Shown here: positions 55,488 through 62,909 of the stretch, one piece after another
How positions within the stretch are numbered: position 1 is the stretch's first letter
How the letters are laid out: every line of letters begins with the position of its first letter
Assembly: GCF_019061305.1 (NCBI RefSeq)
Contig: NZ_JAHQZT010000009.1
Coordinates: forward strand, 62,001-126,000
Direction: 5' to 3'
Length of the DNA: 64,000 nucleotides
From: Marinobacterium weihaiense
Lineage (GTDB): Bacteria > Pseudomonadota > Gammaproteobacteria > Pseudomonadales > Balneatricaceae
Notes under the pieces: generated by a model
What the model was told of the DNA's origin: nothing
Databases searched by the model: none
What the model saw: the letters and a program-made list of their open reading frames with translations, nothing else
Program-made: the position numbers and the translations under genes

Positions 55488-56297
55488 CTACATGGGCACT
55501 CGTTTGCGTTCCCAATCCACGCCCTTGATCACGATGACGGAGGGCGGCGCGGAGTAGCGGCGTGTCGGCTGTGGCTTGGCCACAGGCGCGGGTGCAGGCT
55601 CTCCCACCACCGGGGCTTCCGCCACCACTGGTGTCGGTGGCTCTTCGGTCTGCGGGTTACGCAGCGTCAGCTGGATGCGCCCTTCTTCACGGGCCTTGGC
55701 CAGCTCTTCGGACTCCTTCGGCGACAGCTCCAGGGTCACGGCACGCACCACGATGGGGTCGTTCTTGTCGGTGCGCGCCTTCTGATCCACCGCCAGCACC
55801 TTGATACCCTTGAGCACCGTACGCGCCTTGACGTTCTTGCCCTCGTTCTTGGTGGCGATGATATCGACGTGATTGCCCGGCAGCAGGAACCCGGCCACGC
55901 CCACCACATCGTTGACGCGCACGGTAAAGGCCCGCTTGTCAGGGTCGATCAGCGCCGCCAGTGTGGCGCCCTCCTGGTGATCACTGAGCCGCTCGCGACG
56001 CAGGGCATCACCGGCCAGAATATCCGCCAGCGGCACCATGCCCTCGACCTCGGCCGGGTCGCTGATGCTGTTGGCGGGCACCAGGTCATCCGGCATCGAC
56101 TTGATCGTCAGATGACGTCGTTCAATGGCCTGGCCGTAAGGAATATCCATGGCGGCATAGACCACCGGAGTGCCCTGTGCCGCCGTGGCGGTGTTGCCCG
56201 GCAACTGCTGCTGCAGCCAGGCGTTGGTGTAAATCGCTGCACCGGCGGCCAACAGCACCGACAGGGTCAGCAACAGCAAGCTTCTGCCCTTAAACAT
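55488..56297 (-). CDS. rcpC: RcpC/CpaB-like periplasmic protein
   Basis: 269 residues. Start taken at ATG 56297 because AGGAGG ends 7 nt before it; an ATG two codons upstream touches that site. Signal anchor about 5-24, a SAF-type domain (about 45-110) and a C-terminal Pro/Ala-rich linker. PLADILAGDALRRERLSDH and NDVVGVAGFLLPGNHVDII are typical CpaB. Works with the secretin. Confidence 0.9.
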   Translation of the reverse strand: MFKGRSLLLLTLSVLLAAGAAIYTNAWLQQQLPGNTATAAQGTPVVYAAMDIPYGQAIERRHLTIKSMPDDLVPANSISDPAEVEGMVPLADILAGDALRRERLSDHQEGATLAALIDPDKRAFTVRVNDVVGVAGFLLPGNHVDIIATKNEGKNVKARTVLKGIKVLAVDQKARTDKNDPIVVRAVTLELSPKESEELAKAREEGRIQLTLRNPQTEEPPTPVVAEAPVVGEPAPAPVAKPQPTRRYSAPPSVIVIKGVDWERKRVPM

Positions 56298-57666
56298 GGT
56301 CATTCCTCCTGTTCAGGGTGGTCGAAGACATCTCTGTTTCCGCGTCCAGGCGAACAAAATAGCTGTCCCAGGCCCAGTGCAGAGATTCGGTATCCAGCGT
56401 GGCGCCGTCCTGGCCCAGGTAGCGCACACGGTCCTGTGCCATGCCCAGCAGGTCACGGGGGTGGCAGGGGCGCAACCCGACCTGGTGCCGGGCATGCAGA
56501 TCCGTCAGTGCACACTGCAGCAGCGCCGGATCAAAGGTGATGCCTTTTTCCGCACACACCTGCTGCCAGATGCGGCTGTATTCGTCCGGCTGCAAAAAGC
56601 CGAAATAGATCTTGTAGCCGATGCGGCGCAGAAAGGCCTCGTCGGCCAGGTCCAGCGGATTGATGTTGGACGAGAACACCAGAATCTGGTCGAAGGGGGT
56701 CTGGAAATGACGCCCTGCCCCCAGGGTCAGGTAGTCCTGCTTCTCTTCCATGGGCACGATCCAACGGTTGAAGATCTCCATCGGCGTGGCGCGTTGGCGC
56801 CCCATGTCATCGATGATGAAAATGCCGTTGTTAGCCTTCAGCTGCAGCGGTGCCTGGTACTCCTTGGTCACCGGATTGAAATGCACTTCCAGCATATCCA
56901 TACCCAACTCGCCGCCGGTGATCACTTCCGGGCGCCGGCAGTGAACAAAGCGCGGATCGTGGCCCTGGTTCAGCATCAGACTGGGTGACTGCTCGGCCGA
57001 CTCAACCGGCTGGTGCAGCAGCGGATCGAACAGGGACACCACCTGCTCGTTGACCGATATGGCGTAGGGAATCAGGCAGGTGTCGGCAAACAGGCCGGTC
57101 AGCTTCTGGGTGATGTAGGTTTTGCCGGTACCGGCCGGGCCATAGATGAAAATGGCGCGGCCCGAGTTCATGGCCGGGCCGAGCTGCTGCTTGAGCGAAT
57201 CCTTCAGCACCACATCGGCAAACAGGGCATTCAGCGACTCGGCGGTGACATGGGCGTTGTGGACGGTTTGAGCCGCAACCACCTCACGGTAGCGCTGAAT
57301 CGGCACCGGTGCCGGTCCCAGGTAACCGCTGCGGGCGTAGGCATCGATGGCTGACTCACGGCCGCGCTGGGTCAGGCCATAGCTGAGTTCACGCTTGTCG
57401 AACCCCTTGCCGTGCACCTCGATCATCACTTCCTGGCGCAGGAATTCGATCAGCTCTTCCAGCACCGGCCCGGCCAGCGCCAGACGCTGCATCAGCTGTT
57501 TGGAACTCAGCAGACCGGCATCGTAAAGGTGCTTGATCATCAGTTCGGTGAGAAAGTGACGGCTCAGGCCGGTCTCGGCCAGCGCCAGCGGGCGCGGAGC
57601 CAGCTGCTGCAGCACATTTGACTGCACCGGCGCAGCCTCGGCCGTCATGCTCATGGCATCATTCAT
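56290..57666 (-). CDS. AAA+ ATPase of the Tad operon
   Basis: 458 residues. Walker A GPAGTGKT (176-183), Walker B GIFIIDDMGRQ (about 281-291), sensor FSSNINPLDLADEAFLRRIGYK. The N-terminal ~150 residues are helical with a winged-helix-like region (ELMIKHLYDAGLLSSKQLMQRLALAG...LSYGLTQRGRESA). Not the TadA motor; this is a separate AAA+ protein encoded between the prepilin peptidase and rcpC, a place not normally filled by a core tad gene. Role unknown; could be a chaperone or regulator of pilus assembly. 8-base overlap with rcpC. Confidence 0.8.
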   Translation of the reverse strand: MNDAMSMTAEAAPVQSNVLQQLAPRPLALAETGLSRHFLTELMIKHLYDAGLLSSKQLMQRLALAGPVLEELIEFLRQEVMIEVHGKGFDKRELSYGLTQRGRESAIDAYARSGYLGPAPVPIQRYREVVAAQTVHNAHVTAESLNALFADVVLKDSLKQQLGPAMNSGRAIFIYGPAGTGKTYITQKLTGLFADTCLIPYAISVNEQVVSLFDPLLHQPVESAEQSPSLMLNQGHDPRFVHCRRPEVITGGELGMDMLEVHFNPVTKEYQAPLQLKANNGIFIIDDMGRQRATPMEIFNRWIVPMEEKQDYLTLGAGRHFQTPFDQILVFSSNINPLDLADEAFLRRIGYKIYFGFLQPDEYSRIWQQVCAEKGITFDPALLQCALTDLHARHQVGLRPCHPRDLLGMAQDRVRYLGQDGATLDTESLHWAWDSYFVRLDAETEMSSTTLNRRNDHV

Positions 57667-58244
57667 TGCATCACCCCCAGTGCCTGCAGCTGATAGCCGA
57701 TTTGGGTGGTCAGATGGTAGAACTCCAGCTTGCCGGTCAGCCCCAGCTGTATCAGGGTGCCCAGTACAATGGAGAGCGAAAAGGGAAAGCGGCGGCGCGC
57801 TACCGAGCCGACCTCGGCCGGAATCAGGGTACGCGTTGTCACCATCACCAAGTAGCGGCGATACAGGCTCACCAGCTCGCCGCTGCGCAGAATCATGTAG
57901 ACGGCGACACAGCCGCCGATCACCAGAGAAAAGGCGGCCGCCATCAGGACGGCCGAGGGCCCGATAAAGCTGCCGATGGCTGCCATCAGCTTGACATCAC
58001 CGGCGCCCATACCGCCGGTGAGGTAAAAAGGTAAGAGAAATAACAGGCCAATCCCAACACCTTGTAAGCCAAAGTGAACAGCTGAGGTTGGTAGAAGCAA
58101 ATAGTTCAAGGCCAAGCCAATGCCCAGAAGGCAGAGGGTTAACCAATTAGGTATTTTGTTGAAACGCCAGTCCAGAATCACAGCAAGCATCAACACCAGT
58201 ATTAGCAAAGCTGTTGATATATCGTATGTATATAATGCGAGCAT
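57663..58244 (-). CDS. tadV: prepilin peptidase, A24 family (TadV/CpaA)
   Basis: 193 residues from ATG 58244 (AGGTG 7 nt upstream); a GTG three codons earlier is weaker. About five membrane segments. Aspartyl-protease Asp residues: D25 in VILDWRFNKIPN and D83 in GMGAGDVKLM. Cleaves and may methylate Flp and TadE/F leaders. Small, lacking the methyltransferase-type extra N-terminal domain of PilD, as usual for TadV. Confidence 0.9.
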   Translation of the reverse strand: MLALYTYDISTALLILVLMLAVILDWRFNKIPNWLTLCLLGIGLALNYLLLPTSAVHFGLQGVGIGLLFLLPFYLTGGMGAGDVKLMAAIGSFIGPSAVLMAAAFSLVIGGCVAVYMILRSGELVSLYRRYLVMVTTRTLIPAEVGSVARRRFPFSLSIVLGTLIQLGLTGKLEFYHLTTQIGYQLQALGVMQ

Positions 58245-58299
58245 AAGATTCACCTGTATTTACTGGACTGGCATCAATTATCCAACCCCTTAAGCGATC

Positions 58300-58512
58300 T
58301 CATGCATCTCCGCATGCACCGCGCACTGCATCTTCACCATCTGAAATCACATCAGCTAGATACTGTACTGTTGCAGCTACTTCACAACCAAGATCAGTAA
58401 ATGCTGCGACAACAATTGCAGCAACTAATGCCCCCGCAATCGCATACTCAACCGTAGTCAGCCCTTCTTCGTCCTTGATGAAGTCCATAATTTTCCGAGT
58501 CATCATGTTCAT
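58300..58512 (-). CDS. flp: Flp-type major pilin
   Basis: 70 residues. Leader MNMMTRKIMDFIKDEEG (cleavage G17/L18) then LTTVEYAIAGALVAAIVVAAF with the Flp motif Glu+5-Tyr+6. The C-terminal part is longer than in minimal Flp pilins and has two cysteines (LGCEVAATV and RGACGDA) about 26 residues apart. Major subunit of the tight-adherence pilus. First gene of the operon, with a weak-looking but activator-compatible promoter upstream. Confidence 0.93.
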   Translation of the reverse strand: MNMMTRKIMDFIKDEEGLTTVEYAIAGALVAAIVVAAFTDLGCEVAATVQYLADVISDGEDAVRGACGDA

Positions 58513-58597
58513 GGTTCCGCCCTCTGTCTTGAGTGCCCCGCGGGGCCGAAAGCCGATGCGGTTGCCTGGCTGGCGGTCTGCACCGGGTACGTGAGTG

Positions 58598-58659
58598 ACT
58601 ATAGAAAGATGAGAGAAGGGCGGCTGGGACTATTTTGTACAAAAACTAGGACTATTTTG
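58598..58659 (-). promoter_or_regulatory. activator-type flp promoter with AraC-like direct repeat
   Basis: On the minus strand -10 TATAGT (58598-58603), spacer 17 bp, poor -35 CAGCCG (58621-58626). Immediately upstream lie two copies of CAAAATAGTCC (plus-strand GGACTATTTTG at 58627-58637 and 58649-58659) with 22-bp periodicity. Two helical turns between direct half-sites next to a poor -35 is the usual layout for class II activation by AraC-family proteins. Inference from pattern. Confidence 0.5.
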
Positions 58660-58667
58660 CGCCGGGC

Positions 58668-58685
58668 TGTTTCAGGCCTGAAACA
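58668..58685. repeat. perfect 18-bp palindrome
   Basis: TGTTTCAGGCCTGAAACA, a perfect dyad of 9-bp arms, 9 bp upstream of the direct repeat of the flp promoter. Suggests binding by a homodimeric regulator distinct from the AraC-type site. Confidence 0.55.
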
Positions 58686-58769
58686 ACAATCGGTTATAAC
58701 GCAGTCGATACACCCAACAACCGTTTTGTATAAAAAAAAAACAGATATTCACCCACTTTTACTCAGGTT

Positions 58770-58785
58770 GTTCACTATACTGAAC
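58770..58785 (+). promoter_or_regulatory. putative promoter/operator of the receiver-AraC gene
   Basis: A -10 TATACT (58776-58781) lies 84 bases before the regulator ATG. It is overlapped by an inverted repeat GTTCA / TGAAC (58770-58774 and 58781-58785, 6-nt spacer). The -35 region is poor. Could reflect autoregulation. Confidence 0.35.
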
Positions 58786-58864
58786 ACTACCGGCAACAAT
58801 GGACTGGCCGACTGCCCCCACACGACAACAATAAAACGCTCATTCCCGTGGGAGACCCATTGTC

Positions 58865-59785
58865 ATGTCGCAACCTGTCACGTCGCCCGGCGCCCCTGTA
58901 CTGCTGTGGCTGGACCTGCGCAGCTCGGACGATTCCAGCACCCTGCTAGACCTGTTTGCACAGCGATTTCAGATTGAAATGCTGGATATCCACAACCCGC
59001 GTTGCCCACGCGGCCTTGATCCTGCAGCCCTGTGTATCGACTTTGACTACCCCGACATGCATGGCCTGGCACTGGTACGCGAGCTGCAGGCCCAGTATCG
59101 ATTGCCGGTGATCATGATGACCGAGCAGCACTCCGAGTCACTGCTATTGTGGGCGCTGCGGGCCCGTATCTGGGAGATCATGCTCAAACCCCTGCAGCGG
59201 TCGGCCGCCGACTATCAGGTCAATGCACTGCGCAACACACTGGGCGATACCGAAATAAAGCCCGACCCGTTCAGTGCCCCCAGCCCTATGCTGCGCCTGC
59301 CGGAGGAGTCACGCTTTCACGGCAGCGCACACGAATCGCGCAGCGTACACCCGGCGCTGTCATACATGCAGCTGCACTTGGGCGAGCGCATCAACGAAGA
59401 GCAGTTGGCCGGGTTCTGCAACCTGCGCCCACTGCAGTTCAGCCGTCAGTTCAAAAAAGCATACGGGGTCACGTTTCAAGAGATGCTGCAGCAGTTGCGG
59501 ATACAGGAGGCTACGCGCCTGTTGGCCAATCCGGAGCTGCAGATTCTGGATGTGGCGCTGACCGTGGGGTATCGCGACCATTCCTACTTCTGTCGCGTGT
59601 TCAAAAAGTACCTGGGCGTCACGCCCAAGACCTATCAGGAACAGCAGGCCGCCGCTGGGCAGGAGGTATCAGCACGCCTGATCGAGGTCAAATTGCAGGC
59701 GGTTGCCGGCCTGGTACCGTCACGCCCGCTTGAGCAAAGGGAGAAGTGGAGCCACCGGCCGTCCTGCCAGGGCTCCATGGGGTAG
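58865..59785 (+). CDS. AraC-family regulator with receiver-like N-terminal domain
   Basis: 306 residues. N-terminal domain (about 11-130) has a response-regulator fold: D59 in LCIDFDYPDMHGL is four residues before Pro as in phospho-acceptor sites, T86 in VIMMTEQ, and K108 in MLKPLQ. The acidic pair at strand 1 is reduced to one Asp (LLWLDLRSSDD). The C-terminal AraC HTH (about 160-255) has INEEQLAGFCNLRPLQFSRQFKKAYGVTFQEMLQQLRIQEA and DVALTVGYRDHSYFCRVFKKYLGVTPKTY. GGGAGA precedes the ATG. Divergent from flp, so a probable Tad regulator. Confidence 0.88.
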   Translation: MSQPVTSPGAPVLLWLDLRSSDDSSTLLDLFAQRFQIEMLDIHNPRCPRGLDPAALCIDFDYPDMHGLALVRELQAQYRLPVIMMTEQHSESLLLWALRARIWEIMLKPLQRSAADYQVNALRNTLGDTEIKPDPFSAPSPMLRLPEESRFHGSAHESRSVHPALSYMQLHLGERINEEQLAGFCNLRPLQFSRQFKKAYGVTFQEMLQQLRIQEATRLLANPELQILDVALTVGYRDHSYFCRVFKKYLGVTPKTYQEQQAAAGQEVSARLIEVKLQAVAGLVPSRPLEQREKWSHRPSCQGSMG

Positions 59786-59793
59786 GTCGTATA

Positions 59794-61089
59794 TCAGCGG
59801 CCGTGGTCGACCAGGTCGTTGATCACATCCTGCTCTTCATGCAGGTCGTTATCCACAGGCTCACTGTTAGGCAAGATCAGGTTGAGGATAATGGCTACGG
59901 CCCCGCACAAGCTGACGCCCTGCAGGCTCAGATCGCCCTGCCCCAGCGCCATGCCGCCGATACCGAACACCAGCGTGGTGGCCACGATTACAAGGTTGCG
60001 CTGCTCGGCCAGGTCTACATGCGCCTTGATCAGTGTGTTCATGCCCACCGCTGCGATGGAACCGAACAGCAGGATCAGAATACCCCCCATTACCGGTGAC
60101 GGAATGGTCTGCAGAGCCACACCGAACTTGGCGATGAACGCCAGGGCAATCGCCACAATGGCCGCCCACACCATCACCACCGGGTTGAAGGACTTGGTCA
60201 GCATCACTGCACCGGTCACTTCCGAATAGGTGGTGTTGGGCGGGCCGCCGAAACAGGCGGCGGCGGCCGTTGCCACGCCGTCACCCAGCAGGGTACGGTG
60301 CAGGCCCGGTCGACGCATGTAATCCTTGCCGGTCACGTTGGAGATTGCCAGGATATCGCCCACGTGTTCGATGGCCGGCGCCAGCGCCACCGGGATCATG
60401 AACAGAATCGCCTGCCAGTGGAAGCTCGGGGCCACGAATTCCGGCATCGCCACCCAGCGGGCCGCATTGATCGGCGCAAAATCGACCATATTCGTGAAGT
60501 ACGCCGCAATATAACCGACGATGACCCCGGACAGGATTGGCAACAACCGGAAGATCCCGCGCGCGAACACCGCCACCACCAGCGTGGTCACCAGTGCACT
60601 CATTGACACCAGCATGGCCTGATCATAGGCAAACAGTACCTCGGAGCCGTCGCCGGTCTTGCCCATGGCCATGTTGACCGCCAGCGGTGCCATACCCAGG
60701 CCGATGATCATGATCACCGGCCCGGTCACCACCGGCGGCATCAGGCGATGCAGGAAACCGACGCCCTTGAGGCGCACGCCCAGCGACAGCAGCATGTATA
60801 CGCCACCGGCCGCCATCAGGCCCCCCATGGTGGCAGAGACGCCCCAGTTGCTCACCGAGTAGGTGATCGGTGCAATGAACACGAACGATGACGCCAGAAA
60901 GATCGGTACACTCAGCCCCGTGACCAGGTGGAACATCAGCGTGCCCACCCCGGCGGTAAACAGCGCCACACTCGGGTTCAGTCCGGTCAGCAGCGGCATC
61001 AGTACCAGTGCGCCGAAGGCGACAAATAGCATCTGCGAACCGGCCAGCGCCGTACGCCAGTGGAACGCCCCTTGTTGTACGTTCTGCAT
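59794..61089 (-). CDS. uraA: uracil permease
   Basis: 431 residues, about fourteen membrane segments, nucleobase:cation symporter-2 family. AFGALVLMPLLTGLNPSVALFTAGVGTLMFHLVTG and PVALAPAIEHVGDILAISNVTGKDYMRRPGL (with the substrate-binding Glu) and GGPPNTTYSEVTGAVMLT are the UraA signatures. Pairs with upp, 14 bp upstream, for uracil salvage. Ends 8 bp from the convergent AraC gene. Confidence 0.95.
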   Translation of the reverse strand: MQNVQQGAFHWRTALAGSQMLFVAFGALVLMPLLTGLNPSVALFTAGVGTLMFHLVTGLSVPIFLASSFVFIAPITYSVSNWGVSATMGGLMAAGGVYMLLSLGVRLKGVGFLHRLMPPVVTGPVIMIIGLGMAPLAVNMAMGKTGDGSEVLFAYDQAMLVSMSALVTTLVVAVFARGIFRLLPILSGVIVGYIAAYFTNMVDFAPINAARWVAMPEFVAPSFHWQAILFMIPVALAPAIEHVGDILAISNVTGKDYMRRPGLHRTLLGDGVATAAAACFGGPPNTTYSEVTGAVMLTKSFNPVVMVWAAIVAIALAFIAKFGVALQTIPSPVMGGILILLFGSIAAVGMNTLIKAHVDLAEQRNLVIVATTLVFGIGGMALGQGDLSLQGVSLCGAVAIILNLILPNSEPVDNDLHEEQDVINDLVDHGR

Positions 61090-61103
61090 CCGCCAGTCCT
61101 CAG

Positions 61104-61730
61104 TTATTTGGTGCCGAAGATCTTGTCGCCGGCATCACCCAGGCCCGGCATGATATATCCCTGTTCGTTCAGTCCCTCGTCCACTGATGCGGTAAAGATA
61201 TCCACATCCGGGTGCGCCGCCTGCACCTTGGCAATGCCTTCCGGCGCCGCCACCAGGACCAGTGCACGGATGCTGGTGCAGCCCGCCTTTTTCAGCAGGT
61301 CGATGGTGGCGATCATGGAACCGCCGGTGGCCAGCATGGGGTCCACGACCAGCGCCATACGCGACTCGATATCGCTGGCCAGCTTTTCAAAATAGGTCAC
61401 CGGCTCCAGGGTTTCCTCGTCACGGTACAGGCCGACCACGGAAATCTTGGCACTGGGCACCAGCTCCAGCACACCGTCAAGCATGCCCAGACCGGCACGC
61501 AGGATGGGCACCGCGGTGATTTTCTTGCCCTTGATGCGTTCAGCCTGGATCTTGCCGCACCAGCCATCCAGGGTATAGGGTTCGAGCTCCAGATCCTTGG
61601 TTGCCTCGTAGGTCAGCAGACAGCCGACTTCAGCCGCCAGCTGGCGGAAACTGCGGGTACTCTTGTTGCTTGAACGCATCAGGCCCAGCTTGTGCTGAAC
61701 CAGGGGGTGCTTGATTTCGTGGACACTCAT
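61104..61730 (-). CDS. upp: uracil phosphoribosyltransferase
   Basis: 208 residues from [19 protein letters not shown]; the frame to 61853 crosses the promoter. PRPP-binding loop [17 protein letters not shown] and [18 protein letters not shown] at the C terminus. Converts uracil plus PRPP to UMP. Operon upp-uraA. Confidence 0.97.
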   Translation of the reverse strand: MSVHEIKHPLVQHKLGLMRSSNKSTRSFRQLAAEVGCLLTYEATKDLELEPYTLDGWCGKIQAERIKGKKITAVPILRAGLGMLDGVLELVPSAKISVVGLYRDEETLEPVTYFEKLASDIESRMALVVDPMLATGGSMIATIDLLKKAGCTSIRALVLVAAPEGIAKVQAAHPDVDIFTASVDEGLNEQGYIMPGLGDAGDKIFGTK

Positions 61731-61753
61731 GTGCGGGCAGCCTCTTGGTGCAA

Positions 61754-61784
61754 GGACATATAGGACGTATGTCCGGCTTGACAA
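61754..61784 (-). promoter_or_regulatory. upp promoter with overlapping inverted repeat
   Basis: Minus-strand -35 TTGTCA (61779-61784), 16-bp spacer, -10 TATATG (61757-61762). An inverted repeat GGACATA (61754-61760) / TATGTCC (61768-61774) with a 7-nt spacer covers the -10, a layout expected of a repressor site. It does not match the PurR site ACGCAAACG. A plus-strand TTGACA (61778-61783) overlaps the -35 but has no good -10. Confidence 0.45.
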
Positions 61785-61934
61785 AATTTTCCCGGCAAGC
61801 CTAACGAATGATCCGCCGTCTGTCATCCGGGAAAACCTCAAGTTGCCCCACAACGAAAACCTGAGTAACCTTGCTCACTTTTTTTACAATCAAACCGCCC
61901 CTGGCGGTCATCAGGAAATTGCGGAGCCTGTCCC

Positions 61935-62495
61935 ATGAGCACCATCAGTGCCGACGAAATCAAAAAGGTCTACGTCGAAGCCGATCTTCTTCACAGCCAG
62001 GCGGAAGTTGAAGCCGCCATCAACAAGATGGCCGCCGAGATCACGGCCGAACTCCAGGACAAGGATCCCGTCGTTTTTGCCATCATGAACGGTGGCCTGG
62101 TCATCACCGGGCAGCTGCTGACCAAGCTCAACTTCCCGCTGACCTCCAGCTACTTGCACGCCACTCGTTATCGCAACAGCACCTCCGGCCACGAGCTTGA
62201 GTGGAAGGTGCCGCCGATGGTGGATTTCAAGGATCGCCCGGTGCTGGTGGTGGATGACATTCTGGATGAAGGCCACACCCTGGCGGAAGTAATGGATTAT
62301 CTGAAGGCCGAAGGCGCGGCGTCCGTGCAGTGTGCGGTACTGGTTGACAAGAAGCATGACCGCAAGGCGCGCCCGGACTTAAAGGCCGATTTTGTCGGGA
62401 TCGAAATCATCGATCGCTATATTTTCGGCTACGGTATGGATTACAAGGGTTACTGGCGCAACGCCCCGGGCATCTTTGCCGTCAAGGGCATGTAA
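61935..62495 (+). CDS. hpt: hypoxanthine-guanine phosphoribosyltransferase
   Basis: 186 residues. PRPP loop VLVVDDILDEGHTLAEV, ELEWKVPPMVDFKDR and FVGIEIIDRYIFGYGMDYKGYWRNAPGIFAV. Salvages hypoxanthine and guanine (and possibly xanthine). Divergent from upp, so purine and pyrimidine salvage share one intergenic region. Confidence 0.95.
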   Translation: MSTISADEIKKVYVEADLLHSQAEVEAAINKMAAEITAELQDKDPVVFAIMNGGLVITGQLLTKLNFPLTSSYLHATRYRNSTSGHELEWKVPPMVDFKDRPVLVVDDILDEGHTLAEVMDYLKAEGAASVQCAVLVDKKHDRKARPDLKADFVGIEIIDRYIFGYGMDYKGYWRNAPGIFAVKGM

Positions 62496-62563
62496 TACGC
62501 GCTTGTCATCCGTGACCGTCCGGTTACAATGCAGGGGTCCCAAGAAATTTTGACAGGGTTTGC

Positions 62564-62716
62564 ATGACGGAACTGGTCATTCTCGCGCTGTCGGCCACGG
62601 CCCTTGCCATCTGGCTGATGCGCTTGAGACGCAAATCGCTCGCCGCACGGGAAAGTGCCGCTCAGCGCGACTGCGTATTCATGAGTGATGGTCGGGTAAT
62701 CGCGCCAGACAAGTAG
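62564..62716 (+). CDS. small membrane protein, 50 residues (hypothetical)
   Basis: Short ORF MTELVILALSATALAIWLMRLRRKS...IAPDK. One hydrophobic helix (about 4-19) followed by a basic stretch (RLRRK), then a polar tail with one Cys. Looks like a single-pass small membrane protein with an N-out or signal-anchor topology. SD is weak (CAGGGT, about 6 nt upstream). It lies 68 bp after hpt and before a strong terminator, so it is transcribed if hpt is. No known family recognised. Confidence 0.5.
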   Translation: MTELVILALSATALAIWLMRLRRKSLAARESAAQRDCVFMSDGRVIAPDK

Positions 62717-62762
62717 TCGCCGGCAACGGCGGTTCTGGCACTTTACCAACGGCGATACAAAA

Positions 62763-62788
62763 ACGGAGCCTCGCGGCTCCGTTTTTTT
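62763..62788. terminator. strong intrinsic terminator, bidirectional
   Basis: ACGGAGCC / GGCTCCGT 8-bp perfect stem with tetraloop TCGC, then a T-tract of six to seven on the plus strand and an equivalent A-tract on the other side. Ends the hpt/small-ORF transcript and possibly also the ParA-like gene on the minus strand. Confidence 0.85.
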
Positions 62789-62909
62789 GTGCGTGCTTTA
62801 TGATCAACAGGCGGGCATGGAGCACTGAGCATGCAGACAGCGAACGGTCAGACATTTGCCCGGCCGCTGCAACCGTACGCTATCGCCCATACCGGCCCGA
62901 GAAGCCAGG

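Larger units (their letters stand above)
58513..58864. other. flp / receiver-AraC divergent intergenic region
   Basis: 352 bp without a gene, AT-richer than its flanks. It holds the flp promoter, a 22-bp-spaced direct repeat, an 18-bp palindrome, a TTTTGTACAAAA palindrome (58633-58644) and a related TTTTGTATAAAA (58724-58735), an A-tract (about 58731-58741), and the AraC-gene promoter. It looks like the control region for both flanking units. Confidence 0.6.

Noticed and set aside
58731-58741. A-tract as a phase-variation slippage site for the Tad regulator
   Set aside because: It is about 125 bp before the ATG and not within a promoter spacer that I can support; a single homopolymer is weak evidence.
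61778-61807. Plus-strand TTGACA as the hpt promoter
   Set aside because: The base at the expected -10 (TAACGA or CTAACG) is poor, and the site is about 130 bp from the ATG.
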